DNA of 64,000 bases from the NCBI GenBank assembly GCA_025465095.1, contig JAODME010000013.1:124001-188000 (forward strand), read 5' to 3'. The first letter of the stretch is position 1. Each line of letters opens with the position of its first letter. The stretch is from Microbacteriaceae bacterium (GTDB lineage: Bacteria; Actinomycetota; Actinomycetes; Actinomycetales; Microbacteriaceae). The translations under genes were made by a program, and so were the position numbers. Shown here piece after piece: positions 62,508 to 64,000 of the stretch. The notes under the pieces are model-generated. The model did not search any database and was not told the DNA's origin. It saw only the letters and a program-made list of their open reading frames with translations.

Positions 62508-64000
62508 ATGGCGTTGAATGGGGAGGTGACCGAGCCGAATCTCATCTCCCGACTGCGCAACGACCTCGAGACCGCGCGGTTTAACGTCGAGACCCTTTCG
62601 GACTTGTGGGGAACGGATGCCGCGGCCGCCCTTTACCGCGGGCAGCGGGTGCCCGCCTTCCGGGCGCTCGTGCGCACCGATCCGGTCAGCACCCTCGCCC
62701 GGTTCTTCGTGCTGAACGCCCAGGTGCCCCGGGATGCCCTTGCCTCGGCTCTGCCCTCGCTCGGCGTCGACGGAGCGGTCGCGCTGGGGCTTGCGGAGGA
62801 CGCCGGCGCCGCAGACGTCCGGCCTCTATTCGACCTGCGCCCCTACCGCTTCGTCGATTCGAACGGCATCGGAGCGTGGTGGATCCTCTCCGATCTCGGC
62901 GAGGTCGCGCTCGGACACGAGTTGCGCGAGGATCACGTGCTGGGAGTGGGGGGAGCATCCCTGACCCTGAGCGGGTTGATGGTTCAGACACCGGTCGGCA
63001 GCGCCCTGGATTTAGGCACCGGCTGCGGAATCCAGGCGCTGCACGCGGCCCGGCATGCCGGCCGCGTCGTCGCAACGGACATCTCTGCCCGGGCACTGCG
63101 GATCGCACGACTCAATGCCGAGCTCAACGAGGTGAAAAACATCGAGTTCCGGCTCGGAAGCCTGTTCGATCCGGTCAAGGGTGAGCGGTTCGATCAGATC
63201 GTGTCCAACCCGCCGTTCGTGATCACGCCTCGCGACGTCGACGTTCCCGCGTACGAGTATCGGGATGGCGGCATGGTCGGCGATGAACTCGTCGCATCGG
63301 TGGTGCGCGGGGTGGCCGAACACCTAGCGCCCGGCGGCGTCGCCCAGTTGCTCGGCAACTGGGAGTACCGAGGTGATGGCGACGCGTTCGGCAGGGTCGC
63401 GGAGTGGCTGCAGGGCACCGGGCTCGACGCGTGGGTGATCGAGCGTGAGGTTCAGGATGCCGCACTGTACGCCGAGACATGGATCCGGGATGGCGGAACC
63501 CGCCCCGGGCGCCAGTTCGACGCCCTGTACAACGCCTGGCTGGACGACTTCGCGGCGCGGGAGGTGCGCTCGGTCGGCTTCGGATACGTCACCCTCCGTC
63601 GCCCACCCGGTGCCCCGACACTGCTGCGCCTGGAGCGGATGCCGGGCCCTCTCGGGCACAATCCCACCGGGCTGGGGGAGCACCTCGCATCATGCCTCGC
63701 CGCACACGACTGGCAGGCCTCCGGCGACGATGACGACCTACTTCGATCGCACCTCACGGTAGCCGGAGATGTCACCGAGGAGCGCCACTACTGGCCAGGC
63801 GCCGAGGACCCGACCGTGATGACCCTGCATCAGGGGGCGGGCTTCGGGCGATCCGTTCCGCTCGACACAGCGCTCGCGGCGTTCGTCGGTGCATGCGACG
63901 GAGATCTGAGCGTCGCCGTGATCATCGGCGCGCTCGCGCAGCTTTTGAATGCCGACGACGGCGCGCTCCGCGGCGACCTGCTGCCGCGCGCGCGCGAACT
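62508..64000 (+). CDS. Class I SAM-dependent methyltransferase (N5-glutamine type), 3' truncated
   Basis: An open frame to the window end, 497 codons seen. The N-terminal helical domain (residues 1-150) resembles DUF7059-type partners; the methyltransferase core has AdoMet motif I LDLGTGCGIQALHAA near 167-181, acidic VVATDISARALRIARLNAELN, and the catalytic SNPPFVITPRD near 233-243, characteristic of N5-glutamine or adenine N6 methyltransferases. A third region is cut off. ATG 62508 has GGGAGG immediately before it (no spacer), so TTG 62514 (6-base spacing) or GTG 62526 may be the real start. Confidence 0.85.
   Translation, partial: MALNGEVTEPNLISRLRNDLETARFNVETLSDLWGTDAAAALYRGQRVPAFRALVRTDPVSTLARFFVLNAQVPRDALASALPSLGVDGAVALGLAEDAGAADVRPLFDLRPYRFVDSNGIGAWWILSDLGEVALGHELREDHVLGVGGASLTLSGLMVQTPVGSALDLGTGCGIQALHAARHAGRVVATDISARALRIARLNAELNEVKNIEFRLGSLFDPVKGERFDQIVSNPPFVITPRDVDVPAYEYRDGGMVGDELVASVVRGVAEHLAPGGVAQLLGNWEYRGDGDAFGRVAEWLQGTGLDAWVIEREVQDAALYAETWIRDGGTRPGRQFDALYNAWLDDFAAREVRSVGFGYVTLRRPPGAPTLLRLERMPGPLGHNPTGLGEHLASCLAAHDWQASGDDDDLLRSHLTVAGDVTEERHYWPGAEDPTVMTLHQGAGFGRSVPLDTALAAFVGACDGDLSVAVIIGALAQLLNADDGALRGDLLPRARE

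Overview
The window is one contiguous piece of chromosome from a high-G+C actinobacterium, most likely of the family Microbacteriaceae. I judge this from protein sequence character, from the gene order rpsP-khpA-rimM-trmD, rplS-lepB-rnhB-DUF2469-yraN-comM-dprA and rpsB-tsf-pyrH-frr-cdsA, from the actinobacterial GlgE maltosyltransferase, from a DivIVA/Scy-like coiled-coil protein, and from many genes that appear to be transcribed without a leader. I saw no prophage, insertion sequence, CRISPR array, rRNA gene or convincing tRNA gene.

Layout. 1-16.1 kb is core housekeeping: the S16 tail, RNA-binding KhpA, 16S maturation (RimM), tRNA m1G37 methylation (TrmD), methionine aminopeptidase, L19, signal peptidase I, RNase HII, YraN-ComM-DprA, a cyclic-nucleotide-type phosphodiesterase, XerC, a secreted M23 protein, S2 and EF-Ts, then UMP kinase, ribosome recycling factor and CdsA. 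16.1-24.5 kb holds cell-envelope and shape candidates: a small DivIVA-domain protein, a secreted transglycosylase, an AI-2E-type permease, a 649-residue coiled-coil protein with 26 uninterrupted 11-residue repeats, a membrane protein with an internal lipobox, and a thioredoxin-fold/TPR protein. 24.5-37.7 kb is a glycogen/alpha-glucan cluster (glgB, glgE, glgP, glgX). Between glgP and glgX sits a compact five-gene surface-protein operon (31.9-35.6 kb): three exported proteins with SipW/TasA-type signal regions, a protein ending in an LAxTG-like sorting signal, and a dedicated Ser/His-type (SipW-like) signal peptidase. It is the most interesting region of the window.

37.7-48 kb returns to core functions: cysteine desulfurase, a lipoprotein, MnmA, an enlarged LigA, a secreted DUF1023-type hydrolase and GatCAB. 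48-64 kb is more accessory: an EamA permease, a ScyD/E-like secreted protein, a phosphoribosyltransferase, a NYN/OST-HTH protein, an SGNH hydrolase, an acyltransferase 3, an EmrB/QacA-type exporter, an ArsR-SRPBCC pair with a visible promoter and operator, a GerW-like protein, a GNAT enzyme, a 37-residue basic protein, a flavin reductase divergent from a two-component-type flavin monooxygenase, an FBP zinc-finger protein, and a class I methyltransferase cut by the window end.

All assignments come from reading the sequence and from family knowledge. No database search was possible, and all RNA folds were done by eye.
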